Shown here: positions 34,511-44,373 of the stretch, piece after piece
Layout: the number at the start of each line of letters is the position of its first letter
How positions within the stretch are numbered: the first letter of the stretch is position 1
Notes under the pieces: model-generated
What the model saw: the letters and a program-made list of their open reading frames with translations, nothing else
Databases searched by the model: none
Told to the model about the DNA's origin: nothing
Assembly: GCF_019802255.1 (NCBI RefSeq)
Contig: NZ_JAHYSS010000001.1
Span: forward strand, 767,333 to 831,332
DNA from: Pedobacter polysacchareus
Lineage (GTDB): Bacteria > Bacteroidota > Bacteroidia > Sphingobacteriales > Sphingobacteriaceae
Direction of reading: 5' to 3'
DNA: 64,000 bases
Translations under genes and position numbers: made by a program

Positions 34511-37500
34511 ATGAAAATTTACGATTTTAAATCGTACTGGAAATCCAGTATGGGAAAGAAAACTATACTCCGTATGAAGCTTACTGTTATGCTGCTAACC
34601 ACAGTTCTGCTCCAGGTCAACGCTAGTTCCATTGCTCAAAAAAAAGTAACCCTATCTGAAACTAATGCAAGACTTGAAACAGTTTTAAAGTCAATAAAAA
34701 AACAAACCGGTTTTAATCTGCTCATTATTTCTACCAATATTGATGCAGCGAAACCAGTCACGATAAATGTTAAAAAAGCTTCCTTAGAAAGTGTTCTGGC
34801 GGCTTGTTTTATCAACCAGCCTTTAACCTATGTATTGGAACCTGGAACTATCATTGTCAAAGAGAGAACGTCTTTGCCCTCTAAGAAGAGCCTGGTGTTT
34901 TTCAAAGTTTCCGGCTCTGTAAAAGACGAAATGGGTTTGCCTATACCGGGTGTTTCCATTCGGGTAATGGGGACAGATAAAGGAACTGTTACCAGTAATA
35001 TGGGTAAATATTCGATTGAAGCGGAGCTTAAGGATAGCTTAATCTTCGCCTATGTAGGCTACAAAACACAAACGATCGCGGTTCGGGGAATAGACGATAT
35101 CAATGTGGTCATGCGTGCTGAAGAAAACAACCTGAAAGATGTAGTGGTGGTGGGCTATGGTACACAGAAAAAAGAGAGTGTAGTAAGTTCAATCAGCAGT
35201 GTAAAAGGGGAACAATTGAGGTTTCCAACCCGGGATCTGAGCAATAATATTGCAGGTCAGGTATCTGGTGTACTCGCTATTCAGCGTTCCGGGGAGCCGG
35301 GGTATGACAATTCCGAATTTTGGATTAGAGGGATCAGCACTTTTGCAGGAGGCAGTGCTCCCTTGATTCTGGTAGATGGGGTACCTAGAAAAATCAGTGA
35401 TATTGAACCCGACGAAATTGAGACTTTCTCTGTTTTGAAAGATGCAGCTGCAACGGCCGTTTATGGGGCAGAAGGTGCCAATGGGGTCATCTTGATTACT
35501 TCAAAAAGAGGAAAAGTACAAAAGCCAGTGATTTCTTTTCGGACCGAACACAGCATTGCTAAACCTACACGGCTGCCTGAGTTTGTTGGTTCAGTAGATT
35601 ACCTGAATTTATATAATGAAGCATTGGCAAACGATGGCTTGTCGCCTATATTTTCCGAAGAACTGATCGATAAATACCGTAATCAGGTGGATCTTGATCT
35701 TTATCCGAATACCAATTGGATGGATGAGCTATTGAAAAAAACGACGGCCACACATCGGTATACCATTAATGCCCGTGGTGGTACTGAAAAAGCACGGTAC
35801 TTTGTGTCTGGTGCATATTATGGAGAAAGTGGCATGTTTAAAGATGACCCGGCTAATAAATATGATACGAATATAGGCCTGAAAAGATATAACCTGAGAA
35901 GTAATATAGATTTGGACGTTTCTAAATCTACAACGGTCAGTGTGGACTTGAGTGGACAATATTTGATGACCAATTATCCAGGTGTTGGAACTGCCAGCAT
36001 ATTCCGACAAATGTTATTGACGCCACCTTATGTTTTTCCTGCAGTATATAGTGATGGGACTATTGCGACCTACAGGCAGGAGCGCGACGCCAATATGCGG
36101 AATCCATACAATCAATTGATGAATTCCGGGTATGCTAAAGAATGGAGAAGTGGCATACAGTCCAATGTACGTATTGTTCAGAAGCTGGACTTTATCACAG
36201 AAGGACTTTCCTTAAGGGGGAATGTCAGTTATGATTATGATGGGAATTTCATCTCCCGCAGGGGCTTTAATCCAAGTCGTTATTTCGCGACCGGAAGAGA
36301 TGCAAATGGCAAGCTGATCTTCTCAAAAACCTTTTCAGGAAACCCGGATCTAGGCGCTGCAGTTCCGGAAAGCAGTTCGGTAAAGAAAATTTATATGGAA
36401 AGTTCATTGAACTATAACCGGACTTTTGGAAAGCATACCCTAGGTGCAATGGGCTTGTACATGCAAAAAGAAACCCAGAATTGGAATGATCCATTGGCGT
36501 TTAGGAAGCAAAGTGTGGTAGGTAGGGCAACCTATGGTTATGATGATCGATATTTTGTAGAAGGGAATTTCGGTTATACCGGTAGTGAGGCTTTTGCAAA
36601 GGAATTCCGCTTTGGATTTTTTCCTGCTGTGGGAATTGGGTATCAGGTATCTAATGAGAACTTTTATCCGGAGGCCTTGAAACAGGTGCTTTCAAATCTA
36701 AAACTGCGGGCTTCCATTGGGCGTACCGGGAATGATAACACTGGAACGGCAAGGTTTTTATATCGCCCAACGTATACCATGGATGCCGCAGGCTTCAACC
36801 AGGGGATCGGTTCTTCAGGAGGAATAAATGGTTATGGAGCTGGAATTGTAGAAGGCAGATTTGAAGCGCCATATTTGGTTTGGGAGATTGAAGACAAACA
36901 GAATTATGGTGTTAACCTGGGCTTGTTTAATGGTAGAATTGAGATTGAAGCGGATTATTTCAAATCTGAAAGGTCAGGCATCCTGCTGCAAAGAAAGACC
37001 ATCCCAAATCTTGCAGGCTTCAGATCCGCACCATGGCAAAATTTTGGGAAGGTGAAGAACCATGGTTTTGATGGGACAATTAATGCCCGACAAAATTTTG
37101 GGGAATTTAAATTGAGTGGCAGAGGTACTTTTACTTTCGCCAGAAACAAGATCACTGAGTTTGATGAACTGAGACAACCCTATCCATGGATGGCGACTAC
37201 AGGAACAAGAGTTGGAGAACAGGTGCTTTACATCGCAGATGGACTTTACACCAATGATGATTTTACAATTAGCAACAATAGCAATGGAACTAAATCCTAT
37301 CGGCTAAAGCCAGGTTTGCCAACCCCAACATTAGGGGGGTTAATCGGTCCTGGAGATATTAAATACAAAGACTTAAATGGAGATGGAAAAATTGATACCT
37401 ATGACAGGCAAAGAGGCGGGCATTCCTATCCAGATAAGCCTGAAATTGTCTATGGATTTGGTTTAAATGCAGAGTATAAAGGCTTTTATGCCAGTGCTTT

Positions 37501-37942
37501 TTTTCAGGGAACGTCTAATACTTCTGTGATTTTAGGTGGCTTAACCCCTGAGGGATGGTATCCGTTCTCCTGGGGAAATGACCAGTCCAACTATAGGACT
37601 TTTGCGTTAGACAGGTGGACCGAAGCCAATCCGAATCAAAATGCACTGATGCCGAGAATCCACAGTGGGAATACCAATAATGCGAACAATACAGTAGCGA
37701 GTACCTTTTGGCTAAGGAGCGGTAATTTTCTCCGACTTAAAAACGTAGAGGTTGGTTACAATTTACCAAAGTCATTTTTAAAGAAAGTCCTGCTGCAAAC
37801 GGCAAGGGTTTATGTAATGGGCTATAATCTGGGTGTTTGGGATGACATTAAATACTGGGATCCTGAAGTTGGAAATATCAATGGAGGAAATGCTTATCCA
37901 TTACCAAGTACTTATACGTTCGGTTTAGAAGTGACTTTTTAA
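34511..37942 (+). CDS. SusC/RagA family TonB-dependent outer-membrane transporter with STN domain
   Basis: The 1143-residue protein has a long signal region, an STN domain (about 45-115; LETVLKSIKKQTGFNLLIIS) that contacts the FecR anti-sigma factor, a carboxypeptidase-regulatory-like domain (VSGSVKDEMGLPIPGVSIRV), a TonB box-like VVVVGYGTQKKE and a plug (WIRGISTFAGGSAPLILVDG, ENDVA-like DAAATAVYGAEGANGVILIT), then a 22-strand-type barrel. It imports an oligomeric nutrient across the outer membrane with the SusD partner 20 bp downstream. Substrate is not evident because no polysaccharide-degrading enzyme is nearby. Confidence 0.95.
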   Translation: MKIYDFKSYWKSSMGKKTILRMKLTVMLLTTVLLQVNASSIAQKKVTLSETNARLETVLKSIKKQTGFNLLIISTNIDAAKPVTINVKKASLESVLAACFINQPLTYVLEPGTIIVKERTSLPSKKSLVFFKVSGSVKDEMGLPIPGVSIRVMGTDKGTVTSNMGKYSIEAELKDSLIFAYVGYKTQTIAVRGIDDINVVMRAEENNLKDVVVVGYGTQKKESVVSSISSVKGEQLRFPTRDLSNNIAGQVSGVLAIQRSGEPGYDNSEFWIRGISTFAGGSAPLILVDGVPRKISDIEPDEIETFSVLKDAAATAVYGAEGANGVILITSKRGKVQKPVISFRTEHSIAKPTRLPEFVGSVDYLNLYNEALANDGLSPIFSEELIDKYRNQVDLDLYPNTNWMDELLKKTTATHRYTINARGGTEKARYFVSGAYYGESGMFKDDPANKYDTNIGLKRYNLRSNIDLDVSKSTTVSVDLSGQYLMTNYPGVGTASIFRQMLLTPPYVFPAVYSDGTIATYRQERDANMRNPYNQLMNSGYAKEWRSGIQSNVRIVQKLDFITEGLSLRGNVSYDYDGNFISRRGFNPSRYFATGRDANGKLIFSKTFSGNPDLGAAVPESSSVKKIYMESSLNYNRTFGKHTLGAMGLYMQKETQNWNDPLAFRKQSVVGRATYGYDDRYFVEGNFGYTGSEAFAKEFRFGFFPAVGIGYQVSNENFYPEALKQVLSNLKLRASIGRTGNDNTGTARFLYRPTYTMDAAGFNQGIGSSGGINGYGAGIVEGRFEAPYLVWEIEDKQNYGVNLGLFNGRIEIEADYFKSERSGILLQRKTIPNLAGFRSAPWQNFGKVKNHGFDGTINARQNFGEFKLSGRGTFTFARNKITEFDELRQPYPWMATTGTRVGEQVLYIADGLYTNDDFTISNNSNGTKSYRLKPGLPTPTLGGLIGPGDIKYKDLNGDGKIDTYDRQRGGHSYPDKPEIVYGFGLNAEYKGFYASAFFQGTSNTSVILGGLTPEGWYPFSWGNDQSNYRTFALDRWTEANPNQNALMPRIHSGNTNNANNTVASTFWLRSGNFLRLKNVEVGYNLPKSFLKKVLLQTARVYVMGYNLGVWDDIKYWDPEVGNINGGNAYPLPSTYTFGLEVTF

Positions 37943-37962
37943 AAACCTTTAAATAATATAAC

Positions 37963-39792
37963 ATGAAATTAAAAATATGTGTCATTATAGTTTTCTTAAT
38001 GTCAGCCTTGACTGCTTGTAAGAAAAGTTATTTAGATGTATCAGATGAATTGGCTGGGGGCCTAACCTCCACAGATCAGATTTTTGAAAATCCGGGTTAT
38101 ACAAAGCGATGGTATGCTAATGTGATGTCTGGTGTTCCCGATTATTCGACCATCATTGGTGTGGGTATGAGCGGGATTCAAAATCCATGGACGGCCATGA
38201 CTGACGAGCTCACGGTGGGTTATGGGGATGCAGCAAGATATAATATTTCTGCGAAGAACAGCACAAATATGGGCTTTCAACGATGGGGAACACTTTATCC
38301 TTTGATCCGACAGGCAAATATTTTTCTGGATAAGGCAAAGCCCATTATGGCATCAGGAACGGATGCAGATCAGCTGACTGAAGCTGAATTTAACATCATG
38401 AAAGCAAATACCTTGTTTATGCGGGCTTATTACCATTATTTGCTGTTTGAGCAATATGGACCCATTCCGATTCTTGATCGCGTTTTGGCACCTACAGATG
38501 ATCTGGATTTACCTAGGCAATCTGTAGACGAAGTGCTTGCTTTTATTGATAAGGAATTGACCAATGCTGCTACTTTACTGCCTCAGTCGGCAATTACTGA
38601 TGAGCAGTATCTTGCAAATCCAACCAAAGGTGTGGCACTGGCGGTGAAAGCAAAATTGTGGATGTATGCCGCAAGTCCATTGTTGAATGGGGGATATACG
38701 CCAGCTTTGAGTCTCATGAACCCAGATGGAAAACGGTTATTCCCGGCAAAAGATCCTGCCAAATGGACAAAAGCCGTAAACGCTTTAAAAGAACTTATAG
38801 ATTTTGCCGAGCAGGGGAACTATGAATTGTATAAGGCTTATACCAATGGTGCCCTTGATCCTGAAAAATCAGTGTATGATCTTTTTCAGGTGTATAATAA
38901 AGAGATCATTTGGGCGACCGCAAAAAATGGATATGGGGGGATGGATGGCGATCAATTAGACCGTCGGTCTACGCCTAGAAGCGAGCCTAACGGTTTAGGA
39001 AGTACTGGTGTGCTGCAGGAACTGGTGGATGATTTTTATATGAAAGATGGTTTGCCTATCAATAATGCTGGATTTTTACCTGCTTCGCCCTTGTATTCAG
39101 AGACTGGTAAAAGCCCTTATAATGGCGTTAATGTATCTAATATGTACCTCAATAGGGAAGCACGTTTTTATAATACGGTATTTTTTGCAGGAAGGAAGTG
39201 GCACATTTCAAACAAAGAGATTAATTTCTTTGTAGGTTCTCCTAATGACCGCAGTGGTCAGTACACGGTGAGTGGTTATATGCTTTATAAACGTTTCAAT
39301 AGAAAAGTACATAAAACCAGTCCGGGGGTAGCGAGTGTATTCAGGCCTTCTATTGTTTTCAGGTTAGCAGAGTTTTATTTGCTCTATGCTGAGGCCTTGA
39401 ATGAAGTGGATCCTTCCAATGCAATGGTGTTAAAATATGTGAACTTGGTGAGAGAAAGAGCAGGAATTCCTAAGTTGGAAACCCTTAATCCTTCGATTTC
39501 AGGGAATCAGGAATTACAGCGATCAGCGATCAGAAGAGAGAGCAGGGTAGAACTTTGCACAGAAGGACAGCGCTATTTTGACGTGCGGCGCTGGATGATT
39601 GCCGAAAATCCTTCTGGGAAGGATAAGCAAGGCGGTGCCTTTTATGGGATGAATATGAACGGTGATGCGAATACTTTTTTTCAGCGATCGGTAGTAGAAA
39701 CCAGGGTGTTTGAAACAAAACAATACCTTCAACCTATTGCCTATAACGAATTAGAGAAAGGAAAAAACCTGGTACAGAATCCGGGTTGGTAA
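37963..39792 (+). CDS. SusD/RagB family nutrient-binding lipoprotein
   Basis: A 609-residue surface lipoprotein with lipobox LTAC and the SusD signature helices: FMRAYYHYLLFEQYGPIPIL (TPR-like), GVALAVKAKLWMYAASPLLN and the C-terminal FRLAEFYLLYAEALNE with IRRESRVELCTEGQRYFDVR. It acts as the lid of the SusC transporter and captures substrate. It forms the last gene of the sigma/FecR/SusC/SusD operon and is followed by a terminator. Confidence 0.95.
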   Translation: MKLKICVIIVFLMSALTACKKSYLDVSDELAGGLTSTDQIFENPGYTKRWYANVMSGVPDYSTIIGVGMSGIQNPWTAMTDELTVGYGDAARYNISAKNSTNMGFQRWGTLYPLIRQANIFLDKAKPIMASGTDADQLTEAEFNIMKANTLFMRAYYHYLLFEQYGPIPILDRVLAPTDDLDLPRQSVDEVLAFIDKELTNAATLLPQSAITDEQYLANPTKGVALAVKAKLWMYAASPLLNGGYTPALSLMNPDGKRLFPAKDPAKWTKAVNALKELIDFAEQGNYELYKAYTNGALDPEKSVYDLFQVYNKEIIWATAKNGYGGMDGDQLDRRSTPRSEPNGLGSTGVLQELVDDFYMKDGLPINNAGFLPASPLYSETGKSPYNGVNVSNMYLNREARFYNTVFFAGRKWHISNKEINFFVGSPNDRSGQYTVSGYMLYKRFNRKVHKTSPGVASVFRPSIVFRLAEFYLLYAEALNEVDPSNAMVLKYVNLVRERAGIPKLETLNPSISGNQELQRSAIRRESRVELCTEGQRYFDVRRWMIAENPSGKDKQGGAFYGMNMNGDANTFFQRSVVETRVFETKQYLQPIAYNELEKGKNLVQNPGW

Positions 39793-39799
39793 TCCAATA

Positions 39800-39833
39800 A
39801 AAATGGCCTGAAATCTTAATTTCAGGCCATTTT
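39800..39833. terminator. Bidirectional terminator after the SusD gene
   Basis: A 14-bp stem (39800-39813 with 39820-39833) with a six-base loop, A-rich to the left and T-rich to the right, between convergent genes. Confidence 0.8.
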
Positions 39834-39878
39834 GTTTCAGTATTTTCCATTTATAAACAGCGCTTGCTGTTTTTTTGC

Positions 39879-40619
39879 TTAATCTACTTTTCTGACTCTT
39901 CCAGATCCTGAAGATGCTTTGCTTACGGAGCTTGGATTTCCAGTATAATTTACGCTTCCTGAACCGCTGGTAGCAGCGTCAATACTTTTTTGTACATCAA
40001 TATAAACTGATCCGGAACCGCTAACATGTGCATCCACATTTTCTGCTGAGAATGCTCTGCCCGAAAAACCTCCGGATCCACTCACTGCGATGTCTGCTTT
40101 TTTTGCTTTTCCGCTGATGTTTACACCACCGGAACCGCTCACTGCTGCATCAAAGGTCTGTGCATTCACTGTCGCTTTAATGTTTCCTGATCCGCTAAGC
40201 GCTACATCCAATGAATTGGTATTGATGGTTTGTTCCACTTCAATACTTCCTGATCCCGATAAGGCCAGACTGGTTAATTTTTTAACCGTAATGTAAGCCG
40301 TAACCCTGGTATTGTTGGAGTTATTCTTGAACCATCGTTTCCATTCTGAGTTTTTAGGTCTGATGGACAGCGTACCATTTTTTACTTCTGTGATCAGCTG
40401 GTCTATCACTTCCTGATCACCTTCCAGCCTTAAGCTTTCCGTATTTCCTATTTTTACATAGGTTTTGATGGAACCTCCAATGGCAATGCCTGTGAAATTG
40501 CTCACTTTTCTTTCTTCATCCAATAAATGGGAAGCGCTGATCCTTATAGGTGAAGTGGCCTGACTATGTAATCCCAGGCTCAATAATGCAAATGTTAGTA
40601 TTAAACTTAATCTTTTCAT
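39879..40619 (-). CDS. Head-GIN (DUF2807) domain secreted protein
   Basis: The start at 40619 gives a normal signal peptide (MKRLSLILTFALLSLGLHSQ); an upstream in-frame ATG would add 13 residues. The 246-residue protein has the putative auto-transporter adhesin head GIN pattern: FTGIAIGGSIKTYVKIGNTE near the N-terminus, then a right-handed beta-helix-like array with an SGSG turn every ~18-20 residues (ALSGSGSIEVE, ALSGSGNIKA, AVSGSGGVNI and so on, eight in all). Function is unknown; an adhesive or envelope-stress role is often suggested. It is 62 bp downstream of the M1 peptidase gene and may be cotranscribed. Confidence 0.85.
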   Translation of the reverse strand: MKRLSLILTFALLSLGLHSQATSPIRISASHLLDEERKVSNFTGIAIGGSIKTYVKIGNTESLRLEGDQEVIDQLITEVKNGTLSIRPKNSEWKRWFKNNSNNTRVTAYITVKKLTSLALSGSGSIEVEQTINTNSLDVALSGSGNIKATVNAQTFDAAVSGSGGVNISGKAKKADIAVSGSGGFSGRAFSAENVDAHVSGSGSVYIDVQKSIDAATSGSGSVNYTGNPSSVSKASSGSGRVRKVD

Positions 40620-40681
40620 ATTGTTTCGGTTTTCTATAAGACGCGAGTCCATTCCCAATTGTTGCAGAGTTTTGTAATTAT

Positions 40682-42340
40682 TTATAATATATTTTTAGTT
40701 TTTATATAAAAATTAGGGTCTGCCTGAAAATTATCTTTGTTTATGCCTTCCTTTAGCATGATGGTTTTCCATTTGGTAGTTGGGTAAATGAAAGAAAATT
40801 CTCCAGGTTTCAGGCTTACTTTTATCGGCATATCGAAATCTTTAACGGTTTCTGTCCAGCGGTAGGTCAGCTTGTTTCCCTCGATTTTATATTCAAGTAT
40901 GGGTACCATTGTAGTTCTTAAATACTGGTCGAAGACCTTATTGAGCTTCAATCCGCTTTGTTTGGCGATGTAGTTTTCAATTTCCTGAGTAGTTACCGTT
41001 TGATGGTAAAAGGTCTTGTTCATACCCCTCAGGATTCCTCTGAATTTCTCATCATCGTTGATCAGCTGTCGGATGGTATGTACCATATTGGCACCTTTAT
41101 AATACATATCGCCGGAACCTTCATGATTGACACCGTAGATTCCAATGATTGGAATGTCGTTGGCAATGGCTTTTCTGATGCCAATTACATAGTCGGAACC
41201 CGCTTTTTTTCCTTGTGTCGATTCTGTAAACAGCGTCTCAGAATAGTTGGTGAAGCTTTCATGGATCCACATATCGGCAATGTCTTTGGAGGTGATGTTG
41301 TTTCCGAACCATTCATGACCGCTTTCATGTATGGTGATAAAATCGAATTTCAATCCCCATCCGCTGCCGGAAAGATCTTTGCCTAAATAACCTTGTTTGA
41401 ACTGGTTGCCATAGGCAACTGCACTTTGGTGTTCCATCCCAAGGTGTGGTGCTTGAACCAGTTTGTATCCGTCTTCATAAAAAGGATATGGGCCAAACCA
41501 GTGTTCAAATGATTTCAGCATCGGTTTCACATCGGCATCCCAATGCGGGCGTGCCTGGGCACTGTCTTCTTTTAAAGCCCAGTAGTCAATGCTGAGTTTT
41601 CCCTTTTCACCTGGATATTCATCGCTCCAGTGTGCATATTTACCAATATAAAGGGCAACGTTATAGTTGTTGATTGGATTGCTGACGAACCAATTGTACT
41701 GCGTATAGCCATCCGGTTTTTCAACGACACTTTTTAAGCGCCCATTGGAAACATCCTGAAGTCCTTTCGGAACACTGATGCTGATCATCATGCTGTCTAC
41801 TTCATCGCTTTGATGGTCTTTTGTTGGCCACCAGCTGCTGGCGCCTAATCCCTGACAAGCCATAGACACCCAAGGGTTGCCTGATTTGTCTTTACTGAAA
41901 ATGAAGCCGCCATCCCAAGGCGGGGTTTTAGCAATGATCGGATTACCCGAGTAAAAAACAGTGAAACTTTCTTTACTGCCTTTTTTGATAATTGCTGGAA
42001 AGGTTACAAATACGGCATTGAATTCTCTTGTGAAAGGGAGTTCTTGGTTTTTGTAGACTACCTTCTCTACTTTCAGGTTGGCGAAAAGGTCAAACTGCAG
42101 TTTGCTAAAATCCTGAGTAGCGGTAAAGCGGAATTCATTGCTGCCACTGATGAATTTCTGGTCTATGTCGACTTTCACATCCAGGTGATAGTAATTGATA
42201 TCGTAACAGCTGCGCAATGGACTTAAAGTACCTCTAAGTGTATCCGCCCGACTGAATATATGTTTTTCTTTGAGCAGCTGTGCTTTACCCAGCTGATGGA
42301 TGCTGAGTAAAGCCAGGAGTGTATATAATAACTTCTTCAT
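40682..42340 (-). CDS. M1 family metallopeptidase (aminopeptidase)
   Basis: The 552-residue secreted zinc peptidase has a signal peptide, the exopeptidase motif GMEHQSAVAY (301-310, a GxMEN variant) and the zinc site HESGHEWFGN (His338, Glu339, His342) with Glu361 in WIHESFTNYSE. It removes N-terminal residues from peptides in the periplasm or at the surface. It is 7 bp downstream of a CocE/NonD hydrolase gene, giving a peptide-processing operon. Compared with long M1 enzymes it lacks the ERAP1-like C-terminal domain, as usual for this bacterial subgroup. Confidence 0.9.
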   Translation of the reverse strand: MKKLLYTLLALLSIHQLGKAQLLKEKHIFSRADTLRGTLSPLRSCYDINYYHLDVKVDIDQKFISGSNEFRFTATQDFSKLQFDLFANLKVEKVVYKNQELPFTREFNAVFVTFPAIIKKGSKESFTVFYSGNPIIAKTPPWDGGFIFSKDKSGNPWVSMACQGLGASSWWPTKDHQSDEVDSMMISISVPKGLQDVSNGRLKSVVEKPDGYTQYNWFVSNPINNYNVALYIGKYAHWSDEYPGEKGKLSIDYWALKEDSAQARPHWDADVKPMLKSFEHWFGPYPFYEDGYKLVQAPHLGMEHQSAVAYGNQFKQGYLGKDLSGSGWGLKFDFITIHESGHEWFGNNITSKDIADMWIHESFTNYSETLFTESTQGKKAGSDYVIGIRKAIANDIPIIGIYGVNHEGSGDMYYKGANMVHTIRQLINDDEKFRGILRGMNKTFYHQTVTTQEIENYIAKQSGLKLNKVFDQYLRTTMVPILEYKIEGNKLTYRWTETVKDFDMPIKVSLKPGEFSFIYPTTKWKTIMLKEGINKDNFQADPNFYIKTKNIL

Positions 42341-42347
42341 TTTTAAT

Positions 42348-44225
42348 TTAAGGCTTTAAAACGGTCACAGATACAGCGGAGGCGTTATTGGCATCATGGT
42401 AAATGCGGTGCGTCGCTTTCTGGAAGTCACTGTCGGCAGCATGGTAAATGTCTGTGAATACCTGAGGATTTCTGTCTACCAATGGGAACCAGGAGTTTTG
42501 AACCTGAATCATGATGCGGTGGCCTTTTTTGAAAGTATGTGCTACATCAGGAATATTATAGTTCACTTTGGTGATTTGTCCAGGCGAGAACGGTTCTGGT
42601 TTTTCGAAGCTATTTCTGAATTTACCGCGCATCACTTCACCACGCACCAGCATTTGATAACCACCCATGATGATATTTTTAGGATTTGGCTCCATTGGAA
42701 GCGCATCTTCCGGATATACGTCAATCAGTTTAACTACGTAATCGGCATCTGTTCCAGTAGTAGAAACGACTAGGTTTGCGGCTAATGGGCCTGCAAGGGT
42801 AAGGTCTTCTGTCAGGACTGCGGTTTGAAAAACCTGTACATCTGGTCGGCGGGCCGCAAAGCGTTGGTCATCGATCATGTATTCTCTGGTTCTTCGCGCC
42901 TGTACACCATCCTGATAAGGAACAGGGGCATTAGGGTCACTTTCATATTGGTTAAAGCTGTTGGTCGCGGTTGGTTTCTCAAAACTCAACAGTCCCTCTG
43001 GCTGGAAATAAAGTGTTTTATTTTCCGTGTTTTTCGGTGGCCAGGTTTCAAAAGCTTTCCATTCATTACTGCCGGTAACAAAGATATTGGCTTCTGCGAG
43101 TTTTGCATCGGGAGCATCTTTCAGGTATTGCATAAAGAAAGGGAACTCCAGTTTTTTCTGATAGCTGGTACTGGTGGCTTGTCCGAAGTCAATGTCTCCG
43201 AAACTTTCACCTGTGCCTCTGGACCATCCGCCATGGAACCATGGGCCCATTACCAGGTTATTTTTGGCACCAGGATTTTGATCTTCAATCGCTTTATAGG
43301 TATGTAATGCGCCATAAGCATCTTCTGCATCAAAGAATCCACCGACTACTAATACTGCTGGTTTTACGCCTTTTAAATGCGGTCTGATGTTCATGTTTTT
43401 CCAGAATTGATCGTAAGTGCCATGCGCCATCAGGTCATTCCAGAATTTAATGCTGTCGCCGAAGTATTTCTGCTTGGCATTTTTCAAGGCACCAAGGCCA
43501 AGGTAAAAGCGGTAATTATCTGCAATTGGATATTTAAAAGGTTTTGGGCCTTTATCTGGGGTAATTGGTTTTGGTCTTGGAACGCCAAAAGACGAGTAGA
43601 AGCTGAAAGCATCGGCCAGCATAAATGCGCCATTGTGGTGGAAATCATCTCCCAAAAACCAATCGGTAACCGGGGCTTGCGGAGATACTGCTTTCAGGCC
43701 TTTATGGGCGCCTGGCAATGCTGCTGTAGAATAAAAGCCCGGGTAAGAAATCCCGTAAATACCGGCTTTACCATTATTTGAAGGGATGTTTTTGATCAGC
43801 CAGTCGATCGTATCATAGGTGTCTGAGCTCTCATCAATGTCTTTTTTACCTTTTTTCTGATCATTATGCGGCCTTACATCTACAAATTCACCCTCGCTCA
43901 TCCATTTTCCACGTACATCCTGGTACACGAAAATAAAGCCTTCTCTCAGGAACAATGGGGAAGGGCCGAGGGTAGTTTTGTATTTATCTTCTCCGTAAGG
44001 GGCAACCGTATAAGGCGTTCGGTTGATCATAAATGGATATTTCTGGTTTTTATCCTTGGGGATATAAATGGCAGTAAATAATTTAATGCCGTCGCGCATT
44101 GGAATATTGCGTTCGATTTTGGTGTAATTCTGGCGTACATACGCGGAATCAGATAGCTGTGCGAAGCCTGAGGTTCCTGCAAAAAGCAGCAGGATGGCTA
44201 GCCAGGAAAATTTAAAGCGGGTCAT
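42348..44225 (-). CDS. CocE/NonD family hydrolase (X-Pro dipeptidyl-peptidase S15 type)
   Basis: The 625-residue secreted alpha/beta hydrolase starts with a signal peptide (LAILLLFAGTSGFAQ). The catalytic serine is Ser160 in GIYGISYPGFY, with PMRDGIKLFTAIYIPKD and QDVRGKWMSEGEF as family blocks. The C-terminal jelly-roll domain (about 400-620) is typical of the CocE/X-Pro family. Members hydrolyse acylated peptides or esters, including glutaryl-type or X-Pro substrates; the true substrate here is unknown. It is upstream of and probably cotranscribed with the M1 peptidase. Confidence 0.9.
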   Translation of the reverse strand: MTRFKFSWLAILLLFAGTSGFAQLSDSAYVRQNYTKIERNIPMRDGIKLFTAIYIPKDKNQKYPFMINRTPYTVAPYGEDKYKTTLGPSPLFLREGFIFVYQDVRGKWMSEGEFVDVRPHNDQKKGKKDIDESSDTYDTIDWLIKNIPSNNGKAGIYGISYPGFYSTAALPGAHKGLKAVSPQAPVTDWFLGDDFHHNGAFMLADAFSFYSSFGVPRPKPITPDKGPKPFKYPIADNYRFYLGLGALKNAKQKYFGDSIKFWNDLMAHGTYDQFWKNMNIRPHLKGVKPAVLVVGGFFDAEDAYGALHTYKAIEDQNPGAKNNLVMGPWFHGGWSRGTGESFGDIDFGQATSTSYQKKLEFPFFMQYLKDAPDAKLAEANIFVTGSNEWKAFETWPPKNTENKTLYFQPEGLLSFEKPTATNSFNQYESDPNAPVPYQDGVQARRTREYMIDDQRFAARRPDVQVFQTAVLTEDLTLAGPLAANLVVSTTGTDADYVVKLIDVYPEDALPMEPNPKNIIMGGYQMLVRGEVMRGKFRNSFEKPEPFSPGQITKVNYNIPDVAHTFKKGHRIMIQVQNSWFPLVDRNPQVFTDIYHAADSDFQKATHRIYHDANNASAVSVTVLKP

Positions 44226-44343
44226 GTTGGGTATTGTTTTTATGGAAGCTTAAATATACAGAAATCGGGACTTCATTTTTGAAAATGTAACATTAAAGAT
44301 GAGGAAAGAATTGCTTTTAGGGGGATTATTAGGATAGGTTTAT

Positions 44344-44351
44344 TAACTTTG
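44344..44351 (+). promoter_or_regulatory. Candidate -7 element for lpd
   Basis: TAACTTTG matches TAnnTTTG and is 22 bp before the start codon. The nearest TTG is too far for a standard -33 spacing. Confidence 0.4.
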
Positions 44352-44373
44352 TTCCACAAAAAAAATCCTTAAT

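Noticed and set aside
40090..40296. Possible tandem DNA repeat in the head-GIN gene
   Set aside because: The repetition is at protein level (SGSG turns); nucleotide copies are too diverged to call a DNA repeat array.
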